Assembly (NCBI GenBank): GCA_005778035.1
Contig: SXKT01000017.1
Location: 1 to 58,478, forward strand
Source: Chloroflexota bacterium
Lineage (GTDB): Bacteria > Chloroflexota > Anaerolineae > Anaerolineales > Villigracilaceae
Length of the DNA: 58,478 bases
Direction of reading: 5' to 3'
Shown: piece by piece, positions 38,855-50,396 of the stretch
How positions within the stretch are numbered: position 1 is the stretch's first letter
Layout: each line of letters starts with the position of its first letter
Program-made: the position numbers and the translations under genes
Notes under the pieces: generated by a model
What the model saw: only the letters and a program-made list of their open reading frames with translations
The model's database searches: none
Told to the model about the DNA's origin: nothing

Positions 38855-40764
38855 ACAACCGCCAGGGTCTCAGTTTTTGGTTTAACGTGTGGGCACTTCC
38901 AAAAATCACCCGGGTTTTGGCGCCGCTCTTCAATAAATGTCGGCAAAATTCCGCATGCATAGCACTGCTTGCGGCAATCTTCTCGGATCTGTTGTTTTAA
39001 CGACATGGCATAATCTTGGAACAGGAATTTTTTACTGACAGCCGTGGAAATATGTTCCCAAGGGAATACCTCATCCACATTTCGGGTTCTGTGCGTATAA
39101 AAAGATGGGTCGATGCCCTCCTCTTCGAAGGCTTGTAACCAATGGCTGAATTTTCGTTCTTCTTGCCATGCATCAAATTTTACGCCTTTCTTCCACGCCG
39201 TGTGGATGACACGGCTGATGTTTCGATCGCCGCGCGAGAGCCAGGCTTCGATCATGGTATCTTCCGCTACAGTCCAGCTCAGTTTAATATTTCGATCCTT
39301 GAGAACTCGGCGAAGCAAGTCTTGTTTTTGACGGATCTGATCCATATCATCGCATTGAACCCATTGAAATGGGGTATGTGGTTTTGGTACGAAGGTGCTA
39401 ACACCAGCGTTTACGCGGGCGCGTCCGCCAATGATCTTGCGTCCCTCCGACAATACTCGTTTACACAAATCCGCAATCGCTTGCACATCTTCCAGGGTTT
39501 CTGATGGATGTCCGATCATGAAATACAGTTTCACTGTGGTCCAACCACGGCTGTAAATTTCTCGAACGGTTTCCAACAATTGCTCATCGCTGATGTATTT
39601 ATTGATGGTGCGTCGCATTCTTTCGCTGGCAGCCTCGGGAGCCAGTGTAAAGCCTGTTCCACGGCGGTCACGTAATTGGTCCATCAGGTCTACTGAGACC
39701 GTCTCAATGCGCAAGGATGGAAGTGAAATACCCAGGTGCTTGTCAGCAAATCGCTCGCTGACCGCCTTAACCAGCTCAGTAATGTTGGAGTAATCGGAGG
39801 ATGATAACGATAGCAACGCTACCTCTTCAAATCCGGTACTATCGATTGCGGCGGCAACGGCTTCAACAACTTCCTGGACCGAGCGTTCCCTTACCGGGCG
39901 GTTAATGATGCCGGCATGGCAAAAACGGCAGCCACGGGTACAACCGCGCATGATCTCTACCGATATTCTATTATGGACAGCCTCGATGTTGGGTACGATA
40001 AATTTGGTGGGAGGAGGGGGCAACACCGGCACCATACGTTTGGTAACGATGGCGCTGGCAAAGGGTTGGTTGGGTGTGATGGCTCGAATAGTGTTATCGC
40101 TATGGTAATCAACATCGTAATAAAGCGGCACATAAACGCCTTTTAGGCTGGCCAGATCGCGTAAAATTGCGCCTCGGTCGCGGCTGCCATCGGAGAGTTT
40201 ATGGCGCAATACAACATCCGCGATCTCGCTGATTACTTCCTCTCCCTCACCAATTACAAACGCGTCAATAAAAGCATGCATTGGTTCGGGGTTGAGCGTG
40301 CTGTGTCCGCCAGCAATAATGATGGGATGGTTATCACTTCGTTCCACGCTCATTACGGGAATGCCGGCAAGATCGATCACGTTAAGGGTGTTGGTGTAAA
40401 GTGTTTCGTATGGGATGGAAAATCCAATCAGGTCAAATTGGGAAAGCGGGTGGTGGCTTTCCATGGAATATAACGGAACTGAATGCTGGCGCATCAGGTC
40501 CTCCATGTCGCGCCAAACCGCATAGCTTCGTTCGGCCAGGCAATCGGCACGGGCATTAAGGATGTCGTAAAGGATCTTGAGGCCGACATTCGAAATCCCG
40601 ATGTCGTAAATATCCGGAAAGACCAAAGACGCCTTCAATGGCGTTGCAGCCCAGTTTTTGACAACGCTATTAAATTCTCCGCCAACATAGCGGCCAGGTT
40701 TGGTTACCTTGGGCAGGATCTTATGTAACTTTTGGTCTATTTGTTCTGGGGTAGTTAGATGCAC
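38851..40764 (-). CDS. TIGR03960-type radical SAM protein with B12-binding-like N-terminus
   Basis: Rossmann-like N-terminus VFPDIYDIGISNVGLKILYDILN; EIMRGCTRGCRFCHAG (CxxxCxxC); KLYFMIGHPSETLEDV. Confidence 0.9.
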   Translation of the reverse strand: MHLTTPEQIDQKLHKILPKVTKPGRYVGGEFNSVVKNWAATPLKASLVFPDIYDIGISNVGLKILYDILNARADCLAERSYAVWRDMEDLMRQHSVPLYSMESHHPLSQFDLIGFSIPYETLYTNTLNVIDLAGIPVMSVERSDNHPIIIAGGHSTLNPEPMHAFIDAFVIGEGEEVISEIADVVLRHKLSDGSRDRGAILRDLASLKGVYVPLYYDVDYHSDNTIRAITPNQPFASAIVTKRMVPVLPPPPTKFIVPNIEAVHNRISVEIMRGCTRGCRFCHAGIINRPVRERSVQEVVEAVAAAIDSTGFEEVALLSLSSSDYSNITELVKAVSERFADKHLGISLPSLRIETVSVDLMDQLRDRRGTGFTLAPEAASERMRRTINKYISDEQLLETVREIYSRGWTTVKLYFMIGHPSETLEDVQAIADLCKRVLSEGRKIIGGRARVNAGVSTFVPKPHTPFQWVQCDDMDQIRQKQDLLRRVLKDRNIKLSWTVAEDTMIEAWLSRGDRNISRVIHTAWKKGVKFDAWQEERKFSHWLQAFEEEGIDPSFYTHRTRNVDEVFPWEHISTAVSKKFLFQDYAMSLKQQIREDCRKQCYACGILPTFIEERRQNPGDFWKCPHVKPKTETLAVV

Positions 40765-41395
40765 TTTTTATTTCCCGTCAACTTTTTTTGAGACAAATTA
40801 TATCTGATTAATAGATAGGTATCGCTTTGTTGTTCCAGCAGCATATGGTAGTGTTCAAAGATCACAATGATGAACATTGTGAAAAACAAATTCAGGAACC
40901 TGGCCATGATCCTTCCATCAGGACATTCTCAATCAATAGCATTGCTGCCCATTGTGTAGGCTTTCCATTGCTCAAACTGTACAGGCAATGTCTATTTTGC
41001 TATTCAGGATGAAATCTTGAATGGATACGATCAGGTGGTTTATTTTGCGTTGCGACGAGGCCAATGGCAGAATGATCAGGTGTACGCCTGAGGGATGATG
41101 CTCCACTTGGTAGAAAGATGATGTTGAAAAATGGCGCGCAGAAAATCGCTGCCCCAATGGGAGGTATTGTTCATATACCTTGTAGGGGGACTATCCAAAA
41201 TCGGATACGGAGGCCGGCATTGCCTTGATCATACGTGTCGAGATTGCGATATGGCACAAACCATTGTTGAATACGTTAGCCATACCAGCCCATTTTGGAG
41301 AATTTCGCGATCCTAACCTTCTAAAAAATCTGAACCAAATTAACAGCAGTATGCAGCCGAACTGGCCGATTGGTTGTTTTGGGATGCATTTATTT

Positions 41396-42055
41396 TTATG
41401 ATTTCTGAGTTGATAATAACCGAAATATTTCTGGGTTGGTTTCAATCTCTATCATGTCGATGGGGGATTTTCCTTCGATGGTTTTCAGGTTCGTATCAGC
41501 TCCTGCTTGCAATAATAGTTTTACCATTTCGACGTCGCCATTTTGGCAAGCGCTATGCAAAGGGCTAAAGCCACCATTTTGTTGCGTGTTCACTTTTGCT
41601 CCATTTCGCAATAAGAGCTCGGCAAGAAGACCATGGCCACCAGCGGCAGCGGAACCCAATGGGGTCACTTTCAGCCCATTTGAACTGTGGTTATCCACTT
41701 CAGCACCTTTTGATAACAAATAATGTGCAATTTCAATGTGGCCAAAAAATGCAGCAAAACCAAGTCCGCTGAATCCATCGATGGAGTGGCTATTTAGTAA
41801 TTCGGTATTTGAAGATAAAGCATCCTGAACCGCGGGCAGATCTGCCAACGCGCAAGCCTCAAAAAATCCGAGTCTGGGCAGGTAGGCACGCAATTTGGCT
41901 GTAACAAGCGGTTTACCCCAATAAATTGATACCATCAGTGCTGATACACCATTCTCATCGGTACTCGCGGCCAACGCGGGGTCCTGATGGCACAAGTCAT
42001 CAACGCCGTCTGCGTCCCCGAGTTTCACTAAATCCATCAGAGTGGACGTTGCCAT
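41396..42055 (-). CDS. Ankyrin-repeat protein
   Basis: DGFSGLGFAAFFGHIEIAHYLLSKGAEVD, VTPLGSAAAGGHGLLAELLLRNGAKVN, FSPLHSACQNGDVEMVKLLLQAGADTN. Confidence 0.9.
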   Translation of the reverse strand: MATSTLMDLVKLGDADGVDDLCHQDPALAASTDENGVSALMVSIYWGKPLVTAKLRAYLPRLGFFEACALADLPAVQDALSSNTELLNSHSIDGFSGLGFAAFFGHIEIAHYLLSKGAEVDNHSSNGLKVTPLGSAAAGGHGLLAELLLRNGAKVNTQQNGGFSPLHSACQNGDVEMVKLLLQAGADTNLKTIEGKSPIDMIEIETNPEIFRLLSTQKS

Positions 42056-42057
42056 GG

Positions 42058-43710
42058 TTACAACCCTGCCTCAGTGAAAGCATGACCTACAATCTGTTGC
42101 GCCTCGGTGATGATGTTTTCCAAATGTTGGTCGCCAAAAAAACTCTCTGCATAGATTTTGTAGATCTCCTCGGTGCCACTCGGGCGGGCTGCAAACCAAC
42201 CATTTTCGGTGACTATTTTTAAACCACCGATAGGCGCATTATTGCTGGGGGCTGAAGTGAGACATTGGAGAATGGGCTCACCAGCAAGGCTACTTGCCTT
42301 GATCCTGGAAGAGTTGAGACTGCTGAGGACTTTTTTTTGTGCGTGGGTAGCGATGGCATCAATGCGTTTGTATTTGGGGCATCCAAATTTGGATTCCAGT
42401 TTTTGGTAATGTTCACCGGGATCTTTGCCAGTAACCGCGGTGATTTCGGCCGCCAGTAAATTAAGGAGAATGCCATCTTTGTCGGTGGTCCAAACATCAC
42501 CATCCATACGCAAAAAGCTGGCTCCAGCGCTCTCTTCGCCACCAAAGCCGAAATCACCACTTAAAAGCCCATCTACAAACCACTTAAAACCCACAGGCAC
42601 TTCGGCCAGCTCCCTACCTATTGATTTGGCGACCCGATCGATCATCGAACTACTCACCAGCGTTTTACCGATCTTTAAAGTTGGCTTCCAGTTGGTACGG
42701 GTTTTGAATAGATATTCAATGGCGACAGCGAGATAGTGGTTGGGGTTCATCAAGCCTGTGCTGGGGGTAACAATGCCATGGCGGTCGGTATCGGGGTCAT
42801 TCCCACAGGCAATGTCAAAATCATTCCTAAGGCTGATCAGCCCGGCCATTGCGTATGGTGAACTACAATCCATTCTGACCTTGCCATCATGGTCGAGGCA
42901 CATAAATGCAAAAGTTGGGTCAATCCGGTCGTTCACCACTGTGATGTTCAAATGGAATTCTTCGGCAATGTGTGCCCAGTAACCGGCGGCAGCCCCACCG
43001 AGGGGATCCACACCAATTCGTACTCCGGCACGGCTGATGGCCTCCATATCGATGACGTGAACAAGATCGGTGATGTAAGCCTTCGAAAAATCGGTTTGGT
43101 GAAAATTATCAGCTTTTTGCGCCTTTGGGTAAGGCATCCGCTGGACATCTTGGAGGCCATTCGCAAGGATCTGATTTGCGCGTTTCTGGATGCCGTTGGT
43201 GATCTCTGGACCTGCTGGGCCACCGTTCGGTGGGTTGTATTTAAAACCACCATCAAATGGCGGGTTATGGCTGGGTGTGATCACAACACCATCTGCAAAC
43301 CCCTGAGTGCGGCCTTTGTTATAGGCCAAAATGGCATGGCTGATCACAGGGGTGGGCGTGTACTCTTGCCCGCATGAGATATGCACTTCAACCCCATTCG
43401 CCACAAACACCTCTATAGCAGTGATTTCAGCTGGCTCGCTCAATGCATGGGTATCTTTCCCAATAAACAATGGGCCGCTTATTCCTTGTGCCGAACGGTA
43501 ATCCACGAGCGCCTGGCAAACTGCCAAAATATGGTCTTCATTGAAGGTGGAGCGGAAAGAGTTGCCGCGGTGTCCGCTGGTACCGAAAGCTACCTGCTGA
43601 AATGGGTCTGAGGGATCTGGGTGATGGATATAATAAGATGAGATCAACCTTGGGATGTTGGTAAGGTCCGTTTGTTGAACAGGCTTGCCTGCGCGGGGGT
43701 GGAGTGGCAT
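42058..43710 (-). CDS. pgm: Phosphoglucomutase (alpha-D-glucose phosphate-specific)
   Basis: [76 protein letters not shown]. Confidence 0.95.
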   Translation of the reverse strand: MPLHPRAGKPVQQTDLTNIPRLISSYYIHHPDPSDPFQQVAFGTSGHRGNSFRSTFNEDHILAVCQALVDYRSAQGISGPLFIGKDTHALSEPAEITAIEVFVANGVEVHISCGQEYTPTPVISHAILAYNKGRTQGFADGVVITPSHNPPFDGGFKYNPPNGGPAGPEITNGIQKRANQILANGLQDVQRMPYPKAQKADNFHQTDFSKAYITDLVHVIDMEAISRAGVRIGVDPLGGAAAGYWAHIAEEFHLNITVVNDRIDPTFAFMCLDHDGKVRMDCSSPYAMAGLISLRNDFDIACGNDPDTDRHGIVTPSTGLMNPNHYLAVAIEYLFKTRTNWKPTLKIGKTLVSSSMIDRVAKSIGRELAEVPVGFKWFVDGLLSGDFGFGGEESAGASFLRMDGDVWTTDKDGILLNLLAAEITAVTGKDPGEHYQKLESKFGCPKYKRIDAIATHAQKKVLSSLNSSRIKASSLAGEPILQCLTSAPSNNAPIGGLKIVTENGWFAARPSGTEEIYKIYAESFFGDQHLENIITEAQQIVGHAFTEAGL

Positions 43711-43822
43711 TTTGACCTCTCAGATTTTTATGGTTTAATCAGTTATATTCTGAACCACCAACATTATATAAGGAAATACGCCTGGGCAACCTGCCCAAAT
43801 TTTGCACTCGGAGCCTCTCTGG

Positions 43823-44806
43823 ATGAAACCTCTTACCACAATTGAACGGTTTGTGCTAAGCCAACAACCTCATTACGCCAAAGGTGACCTGACAACCCTG
43901 TTTTATGATATTGCGCTGAGTGCCAAGTTGATTGCTACACAAGCCAAACGAGCCGCTTTTTTAGGTGAACAAGGCTACCATGACAGCACCAACGTTCAAG
44001 GTGAACAACAACGTAAACTGGATGTGTTCGCCGACGAAGTATTCGTCAAGGTAAATGATCACACTGGCCGATTATGCGCCATGATCTCGGAAGAACAGGA
44101 AGGGATCATCCAGATTCCACCAAAATATGGGCGAGGACATTATTTTATGGTCTACGACCCGTTGGATGGGTCATCCAACATTGACACCAATGTGACCATA
44201 GGAACCATCTTCGGAATTTACCGCCAGGATGACCCAAAGCCAGTTGTGACTGAGGCGGATTGTCTGCGCCCCGGAAATCAGCTTGTGGCAGCGGGGTACA
44301 TCATTTATGGTACCAGCACGATATTTGTTTACAGTACTGGAAAAGGGGTTCACGGATTTACACTTGATCCTGAAGTAGGCGAATTCTTTTTGACCCACGA
44401 AAACATGCGCTTCCCGGAAGTACCTGCCTATTACAGCCTGAATTACGGAGCATACCGAAATTGGCAACCCAATGTTCAAAAATATGCCGATTGGCTGAAC
44501 ACAACAGATGACATAAGGCTAAGCCAGCGGTATATTGGAAGTTTCGTTGGGGATTTTCATCGCAATTTGTTGTATGGTGGTGTTTATGGGTATCCTGCCG
44601 AAACCAAATACCCCGATGGCAAAATTCGGGTACTTTATGAGGCAGCCCCAATGGCTTATCTGGCGGAGCAGGCAGGCGGCTACGCTTCCAATGGGCACGG
44701 CTCCATCCTGGATATTTGCCCCCACAAATTGCATCAACGGACGCCCTTGTTTATAGGTAACCGCACCTTGGTCGAGAAGGCAGAACAATTCATCGACGGA
44801 AAGTAA
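43823..44806 (+). CDS. fbp: Fructose-1,6-bisphosphatase class I
   Basis: [68 protein letters not shown]. Confidence 0.95.
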   Translation: MKPLTTIERFVLSQQPHYAKGDLTTLFYDIALSAKLIATQAKRAAFLGEQGYHDSTNVQGEQQRKLDVFADEVFVKVNDHTGRLCAMISEEQEGIIQIPPKYGRGHYFMVYDPLDGSSNIDTNVTIGTIFGIYRQDDPKPVVTEADCLRPGNQLVAAGYIIYGTSTIFVYSTGKGVHGFTLDPEVGEFFLTHENMRFPEVPAYYSLNYGAYRNWQPNVQKYADWLNTTDDIRLSQRYIGSFVGDFHRNLLYGGVYGYPAETKYPDGKIRVLYEAAPMAYLAEQAGGYASNGHGSILDICPHKLHQRTPLFIGNRTLVEKAEQFIDGK

Positions 44807-44821
44807 TTGGTTACGATCCTC

Positions 44822-44851
44822 AAAGGGCAGGCAAAGAAAAGCCTGCCCTTT
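44822..44851. terminator. Intrinsic terminator between fbp and bactofilin-like gene
   Basis: AAAGGGCAGGC-aaagaaaa-GCCTGCCCTTT. Confidence 0.8.
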
Positions 44852-44860
44852 GCTTTTAAA

Positions 44861-46264
44861 TTATGCTTCTGATGCTATGACAGTGGCCCTACCTTTTTGA
44901 GAATACCAATTATTAGCAAGGGTCCATAGCGCGCCCATTCCCAGCCAGGTTGCGAGAACACTAAGCAACCAACCAGCGAACGGAATAGATGCAGGCAATC
45001 CATACAAGATTACGCCAACGATGATCGCAAGCAAGTTACTTTGGTTGGCTTGTGGGAACAGAGTTCGTAATAACCAGTTGCCCACCAACCAAGCCAATAT
45101 CAGTTTTGAGCAATAACTAACCAAAAAAACGAAAATGCTCAGGGCAAACCCCAATGCGGATGTACCCAAGCCAAAAGCTGTAAAGCCCAAACCTCCAAGC
45201 GTTAGCAATGCGATTATCAAACTGGCAAAGATGATCGCAATGAAGGCAAAAAAGAACGCAATGTAACCGCCAAATACCACAGTGAAACCGACTCCCGCCA
45301 TGACAAGTGGTTTTTGGCGAATTTGTTGGGCTGCTGCTTCTAATAGCTGGGGCACTTTCCAAGCTGCGAGTGCACCCAACAGCAACAGGGAAGCCAATTT
45401 TTGGGCTGTCAACCATAGCCAGCTTACAATTTTTGCGCCAAGGTTGGCTGCATTACGCTGGGCTGGCTTGCCGATAGAAGGTGATTCTTCAGTTGGAGTA
45501 GGTGTGCTGTAAACAATTCCACCAGCCGGCTTTGCCAAAATCTGATCAGTATATGGCTGATTGGCAGTATATTGCAAACTTCCATCTATCGTGGCGCCAC
45601 TATCGACACGTAATCCGGGTGCGATGGCAGCGGGTACTCCGGGCTGGTTTATTTGAGGGGCAGTGGCTTCTTCTCCTTCACCCAGGTACAGGCGTGCGTC
45701 TCGACCGATGGCGCCGCCAATCTCTACCGCGCCACCCGCAATAACAGCGTCCCTGGCGATGGAACCATTCAAGATAGCCTGGTAGATAGCGGAATAGGCA
45801 TCCCGGCTGATTTTGCTTCCAGTATTTGCTTGCAGCGAATAACCGGCATAATAAAGGTTGCTGGCAATGGTGGTTGATGGCAGAAGCTCAAGCGAAGCGC
45901 TGGCGCCAAAAACAGAACCACCGATCTGGCTGCCCAATTTCGCAGTGGCAGAGAGGAATATTACGTTTCCACCGATTTTTGCGTCCTCGCCTAACAAGAC
46001 CTGGTTGGCGGCGATTATCGCGTCTCCACTAACCGATCCATTGATAATGACCATCTCGCCACTGGCGAATAGATTGCCGATGACATCGCCATCCACCTGA
46101 ACGGTACCGGCACTCATAAATACATCGTCCTGAATGGAGGTGCCTGCAGGTAAACTGCCCCCTTGGATGATCTCGGCCGCAAATGCCGGGGTTGCCAGGC
46201 TGCCTAACAACAGAATTGTAAGCATGAGTGCGGGTAAAGCTTTTGATACTAAATTCCTAAACAT
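44861..46264 (-). CDS. Polymer-forming cytoskeletal (bactofilin-like) domain membrane protein
   Basis: Repeated beta-helix-like GTVQVDGDVIGNLFASGEMVIINGSVSGDAIIAANQVLLGEDAKIGGNVIF, followed by multiple C-terminal TM segments. Confidence 0.8.
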   Translation of the reverse strand: MFRNLVSKALPALMLTILLLGSLATPAFAAEIIQGGSLPAGTSIQDDVFMSAGTVQVDGDVIGNLFASGEMVIINGSVSGDAIIAANQVLLGEDAKIGGNVIFLSATAKLGSQIGGSVFGASASLELLPSTTIASNLYYAGYSLQANTGSKISRDAYSAIYQAILNGSIARDAVIAGGAVEIGGAIGRDARLYLGEGEEATAPQINQPGVPAAIAPGLRVDSGATIDGSLQYTANQPYTDQILAKPAGGIVYSTPTPTEESPSIGKPAQRNAANLGAKIVSWLWLTAQKLASLLLLGALAAWKVPQLLEAAAQQIRQKPLVMAGVGFTVVFGGYIAFFFAFIAIIFASLIIALLTLGGLGFTAFGLGTSALGFALSIFVFLVSYCSKLILAWLVGNWLLRTLFPQANQSNLLAIIVGVILYGLPASIPFAGWLLSVLATWLGMGALWTLANNWYSQKGRATVIASEA

Positions 46265-46325
46265 ACTGTTCTCCTTAGTCCATTGCTATAATGGACATTC
46301 ACATTATAAGTATTTTGGAGAAGGA

Positions 46326-46748
46326 ATGGTTAACATGGATCTTTTAACAAGGGTACGATTGTATTTGGTTTCAGTGGCCGTTTTTGTGGTAATTGATGGT
46401 ATTTGGCTCGCCTTTATTGCCCAACCATTTTATAGTGCCAACCTGGGAATTTTTATGGCTGAACAACCCAATTGGCTGGCAGCTGGTTTGTTCTATTTGC
46501 TCTATTTGGTGGGCATACAGGTTTTTGTTTTGGAACCTGGCTTCCGTGGAGTTGGCTTATCAAAAATTGCCATTTTGGGAGGACTGTTTGGCTTGATGTG
46601 TTATGCCACGTATGACCTTACCAACCTTGCTACTATCGAGGGCTGGCCGGTTATTGTCACGGTGGTTGATTTGGTTTGGGGTACGGTGCTCACCGCAACA
46701 GTTTCAGTTACCACTGCGGTCATCTCAAAAAAATTGGGCTGGCACTAA
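46326..46748 (+). CDS. DUF2177 family membrane protein
   Basis: VIDGIWLAFIAQPFYSANLGIFM, GLMCYATYDLTNLATIEGWP, VDLVWGTVLTATVS. Confidence 0.85.
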   Translation: MVNMDLLTRVRLYLVSVAVFVVIDGIWLAFIAQPFYSANLGIFMAEQPNWLAAGLFYLLYLVGIQVFVLEPGFRGVGLSKIAILGGLFGLMCYATYDLTNLATIEGWPVIVTVVDLVWGTVLTATVSVTTAVISKKLGWH

Positions 46749-46764
46749 AATCGTTCTCGCTGGT

Positions 46765-47184
46765 TTATTCGCCGATGATCTTGATCAAAACGCGTTTTGA
46801 TCGGTTGCCATCCCATTCCCCATAAAATAATTGTTCCCACGGGCCAAGATCCAGCCGGCCATTGGTGATCGCTACCACCACTTCACGGCCCATGACTTGT
46901 CGTTTAAGGTGGGCATCAGCGTTATCCTCGCCGGTACGGTTGTGGTGGTACATGCCGAGCGGTTCGTGGGGGGCAAGGTGCTCCAGCCAAACTTCATAGT
47001 CGTGGTGAAGACCACTCTCATCATCATTGATAAATACAGATGCGGTAATGTGCATGGCATTTACCAAGCACAGGCCTTCGGAGATGCCACTATCCCGAAG
47101 GCTTGCCTCGACTTGGGGAGTAATGTTGACAAACCCTCGCCGACTTGGCACATTAAACCACAATTCTTTGCGATAACTCCTCAT
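46765..47184 (-). CDS. YjbQ/UPF0047 family protein
   Basis: [78 protein letters not shown]. Confidence 0.92.
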   Translation of the reverse strand: MRSYRKELWFNVPSRRGFVNITPQVEASLRDSGISEGLCLVNAMHITASVFINDDESGLHHDYEVWLEHLAPHEPLGMYHHNRTGEDNADAHLKRQVMGREVVVAITNGRLDLGPWEQLFYGEWDGNRSKRVLIKIIGE

Positions 47185-47922
47185 GTTGTTCTCCGATGAT
47201 GGTCTTGAATAACAAATTCTACATTATTTTGCGCGCAGCCTTTAGAAAACCATAAGGAAATAGAATTTGAAGAAGCCATCGCCGAGAAATCGGATAACTG
47301 GCTTTAGAAAATGGGAATGAAGCTTCTTTTTCTCCATTGGGTTATTTTGCAAACCATTGGTTATCGTTGTGACTGAGGATATTACTCAGCTCCAAGATTT
47401 GTTTGGTCATTAGATTCAAAGTTCGGAAAAAAGACAATCGGGCGAATAACCTGGTTTCCCGCGAGAACGCGCTTCAAATGTAGGGTATCCCTCTTTGGTA
47501 GTGGTAATACCCAAAGGATCAGAGCGTTTTCGGGTTGACCCGATTTGGGCATCCAATAACAAACTATAAATTACAAACTTCCATTTTTTATGACCACCTG
47601 TTGCCAACGCGGCGGTACACTTTTTCGGAGGCAGGTTAAATGTTCAAAAAATTATTGGCGGGGTGGCTGGATTTATTACAGAAACCGTCCCAGATCAGCT
47701 GAGCCAAAAAGGAATTATTTGTTGCGGTTTTGGTTCCCCCAAATGTTAATGGTTGGTGACAAGCGAAGCGAGGCCGGTTTTGGTAGGTGGAAAATTGCGA
47801 TATTTCTCTTTCATGTTGGATCTTCATTGAGATTGTGCAGTCATCGTGTACACTTCCGGAAGCAATGATGACGGCGGGTTTGGGGGTAAAATTAATGTAG
47901 TTTTGTTTGTATTTGGAGGTTT

Positions 47923-49152
47923 ATGCAACTATATATTAAATTGGCCTGGCGCAATATTTTACGCCAAAAAAGGCGTACCTTCATTGTGGTTTTGGCCATG
48001 ATGTTAGGCATTGGCCTGATGATGTTTTATGATGGCTTAATGGCTGGTTTTAATCAGGCTATTTATGGCAATGCCATAAAGGTTTTAGGTGGCAACGTAC
48101 AAGTTCATGCAGCCGGCTATCGTGGGGAGGTGGAGGAACAACCTTTGCTTGGCTTGGCTGACGACAAACTTGTGGTACAACAAGCGCTTGCTTTGCCGCA
48201 GGTGGTTGCCGCTGGCAGGCGAATTCGTACTGTTGGCCTTGCATCCAGCCCTGAAGGAGCCTTCCCAGTTTCCATCATTGGTTTTGAACCGCAGGCTGAA
48301 ATGGCTGTTAACCTTACATTGAAGTATTTGGTAGATGGAAGATTGCCTACCGCTGATGACGGAGACCAATTATTTATTGGCAAGGGCTTGGCGGATGAGA
48401 TGGGGGTTACGGTTGGCGAACGGATTACGTTGGCTGGTCAAAGCAGAAACCAACAATTGCGTAATCGAACATTTACTATCATTGGAATATTCGATCTTGG
48501 CATGCCTGACCTTGAAAAACAAACTGTGTATATGTCGCTTGCCGAAGCTCAAGATCTATATAGTATTCCCAACAGTTCCACCGAGATTGCCATTTATTTG
48601 CAACGTATTGGGCAGGAAAACGCGGTTATTACCGCGTTGAACAAAAGCATAACTGGATATGAAATAGAAAGTTATGAGACCAATTTTCCTGAATTGAGGA
48701 ATGCGGTTGGAAATAAAAATGGGATCATGACCATCTTTAGTTTCGTTCTACTTCTTATCGCCGGAATTGGGGTTATGAACCTTCTTTTAATGGCTGTGTA
48801 CGAACGCACACGCGAGATCGGAGTATTGGCTGCGTTGGGATTAAAACCTGGTCAGATATCACGCCTGTTTTTGGTTGAGGGAGTCATGATCGGCTTGATC
48901 GGATTGGCGAGCGGAGTGGCATTTGGCTTGGTGCTAAATGGCATATTAATGCAAATTGGTATTGATTACAGCAGTTATAGTGATATGGCCAGTTATATGG
49001 CCCTCATTACAGGCAAGGTGTACCCTACCTGGGGTACCGAACAATTGGCATTGCGGACTGTTTCGGTCGTCGTGATCTGCGTTCTTTCAGCATATTTTCC
49101 GGCCTACGAGGCATCGCGTAATGAGCCTGCCGAAAGCTTGCACTTTGTTTGA
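47923..49152 (+). CDS. ABC transporter permease (MacB/FtsX-like)
   Basis: MQLYIKLAWRNILRQKRRTFIVVLAMMLGIGLM; YERTREIGVLAALGLKPGQI. Confidence 0.92.
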   Translation: MQLYIKLAWRNILRQKRRTFIVVLAMMLGIGLMMFYDGLMAGFNQAIYGNAIKVLGGNVQVHAAGYRGEVEEQPLLGLADDKLVVQQALALPQVVAAGRRIRTVGLASSPEGAFPVSIIGFEPQAEMAVNLTLKYLVDGRLPTADDGDQLFIGKGLADEMGVTVGERITLAGQSRNQQLRNRTFTIIGIFDLGMPDLEKQTVYMSLAEAQDLYSIPNSSTEIAIYLQRIGQENAVITALNKSITGYEIESYETNFPELRNAVGNKNGIMTIFSFVLLLIAGIGVMNLLLMAVYERTREIGVLAALGLKPGQISRLFLVEGVMIGLIGLASGVAFGLVLNGILMQIGIDYSSYSDMASYMALITGKVYPTWGTEQLALRTVSVVVICVLSAYFPAYEASRNEPAESLHFV

Positions 49153-49160
49153 GGCTTGAT

Positions 49161-50378
49161 ATGAATACGATGATTAAACTTGCTTTACGAAATATTGGCA
49201 GAAACAAACGGCGTTCACTTTTTTCGGCGCTGGCCTTGTCCTTGGGTGTGGGGTTGCTTTTGTTAATGACTGGTTTCCTAAATGGTGAAATGGATAGCAC
49301 TATCGATACCACCATTCGTTTGCAGAGTGGACATTTGCAAATCCGTGCCGAAAATTACAACGAAAATCGGACAAGCCTGAAATGGCAAGACCTGATTGAG
49401 AACCCGATTGAGATGGCTGCCAAGATCGCGACTATGGCGCCTGTGGCAGACGCATCTCCACGCTTATATTTGAGCGGAATGGTATCAGGTAGTGACAAAA
49501 GCGCTGGCATAAGGGTGTATGGATTGCTCCCCGACTCCCCCAGCAGCCTTCCATACGTTGCTGGAATTGTGCAAGGTAGCCCTGTTTCGGTTGACGACAA
49601 AGACAGCCTGGAAATGGGAATCGCACTGGCAGAGAAACTGGGCGTTCAGGTTGGCGAAACAGTTGAACTCTCAGTGAATACCAGCAATGGCAATGTAGAA
49701 GTGCAGAATTTCAAGGTAAAAGGAATTTTTGATTCTGGCGTTGTGGGGTTCGACAAAAGTACCATTGTGTTACCTTTGGCCAAAGCGCAATCCATCGGCC
49801 AAGCTGAGAACCATGCCTCACTGATTCTGGTTACCCTGGACAACCGCGAAGACGCGAGCTTGGTGAAGGCATCCTTGAGTGCTCCGGGATATCAAGTGAA
49901 GGATTGGCAAGAAATGAATGAATTTATGATGACGATGGAAGGCATGGCCAACCAATATTTCGGCATCATCTTTTTCATTGTATTGGCCATCACCGCCACT
50001 GTCATCACCAATACCCAACTTATGGCAGTTTTTGAGCGTACCCGTGAGATCGGTATCCTGCTTTCGATGGGAATGAAAAGTGCCAGAATATTATGGTTGT
50101 TCTTATTGGAGAGCGCCATTATGGCAGTGGCTGGTGTGGTTTTGGGCATTGGTTTGGGGATTCTGGCCAATGTATTATTTGGATTGGTAGGTTTTCGATT
50201 TGGTGACATTGGCTTGACGAATGTATTGTTGCCGAATGTGATCTACCCTCATCTCAAATTTGAAAACATCATAAACATCAGCATGTATGCGATGGTAATT
50301 ACATTGTTGGCAGGTATTTATCCCGCCAGCCTGGCGGCTCGAATGCAGCCAGTAGAAGCGCTGCATAGCAGCATATAA
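49161..50378 (+). CDS. ABC transporter permease (MacB/FtsX-like)
   Basis: MNTMIKLALRNIGRNKRRSLFSALALSLG; FERTREIGILLSMGMK. Start trimmed. Confidence 0.92.
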   Translation: MNTMIKLALRNIGRNKRRSLFSALALSLGVGLLLLMTGFLNGEMDSTIDTTIRLQSGHLQIRAENYNENRTSLKWQDLIENPIEMAAKIATMAPVADASPRLYLSGMVSGSDKSAGIRVYGLLPDSPSSLPYVAGIVQGSPVSVDDKDSLEMGIALAEKLGVQVGETVELSVNTSNGNVEVQNFKVKGIFDSGVVGFDKSTIVLPLAKAQSIGQAENHASLILVTLDNREDASLVKASLSAPGYQVKDWQEMNEFMMTMEGMANQYFGIIFFIVLAITATVITNTQLMAVFERTREIGILLSMGMKSARILWLFLLESAIMAVAGVVLGIGLGILANVLFGLVGFRFGDIGLTNVLLPNVIYPHLKFENIINISMYAMVITLLAGIYPASLAARMQPVEALHSSI

Positions 50379-50396
50379 AAAAGGAGTGTTAATTTT

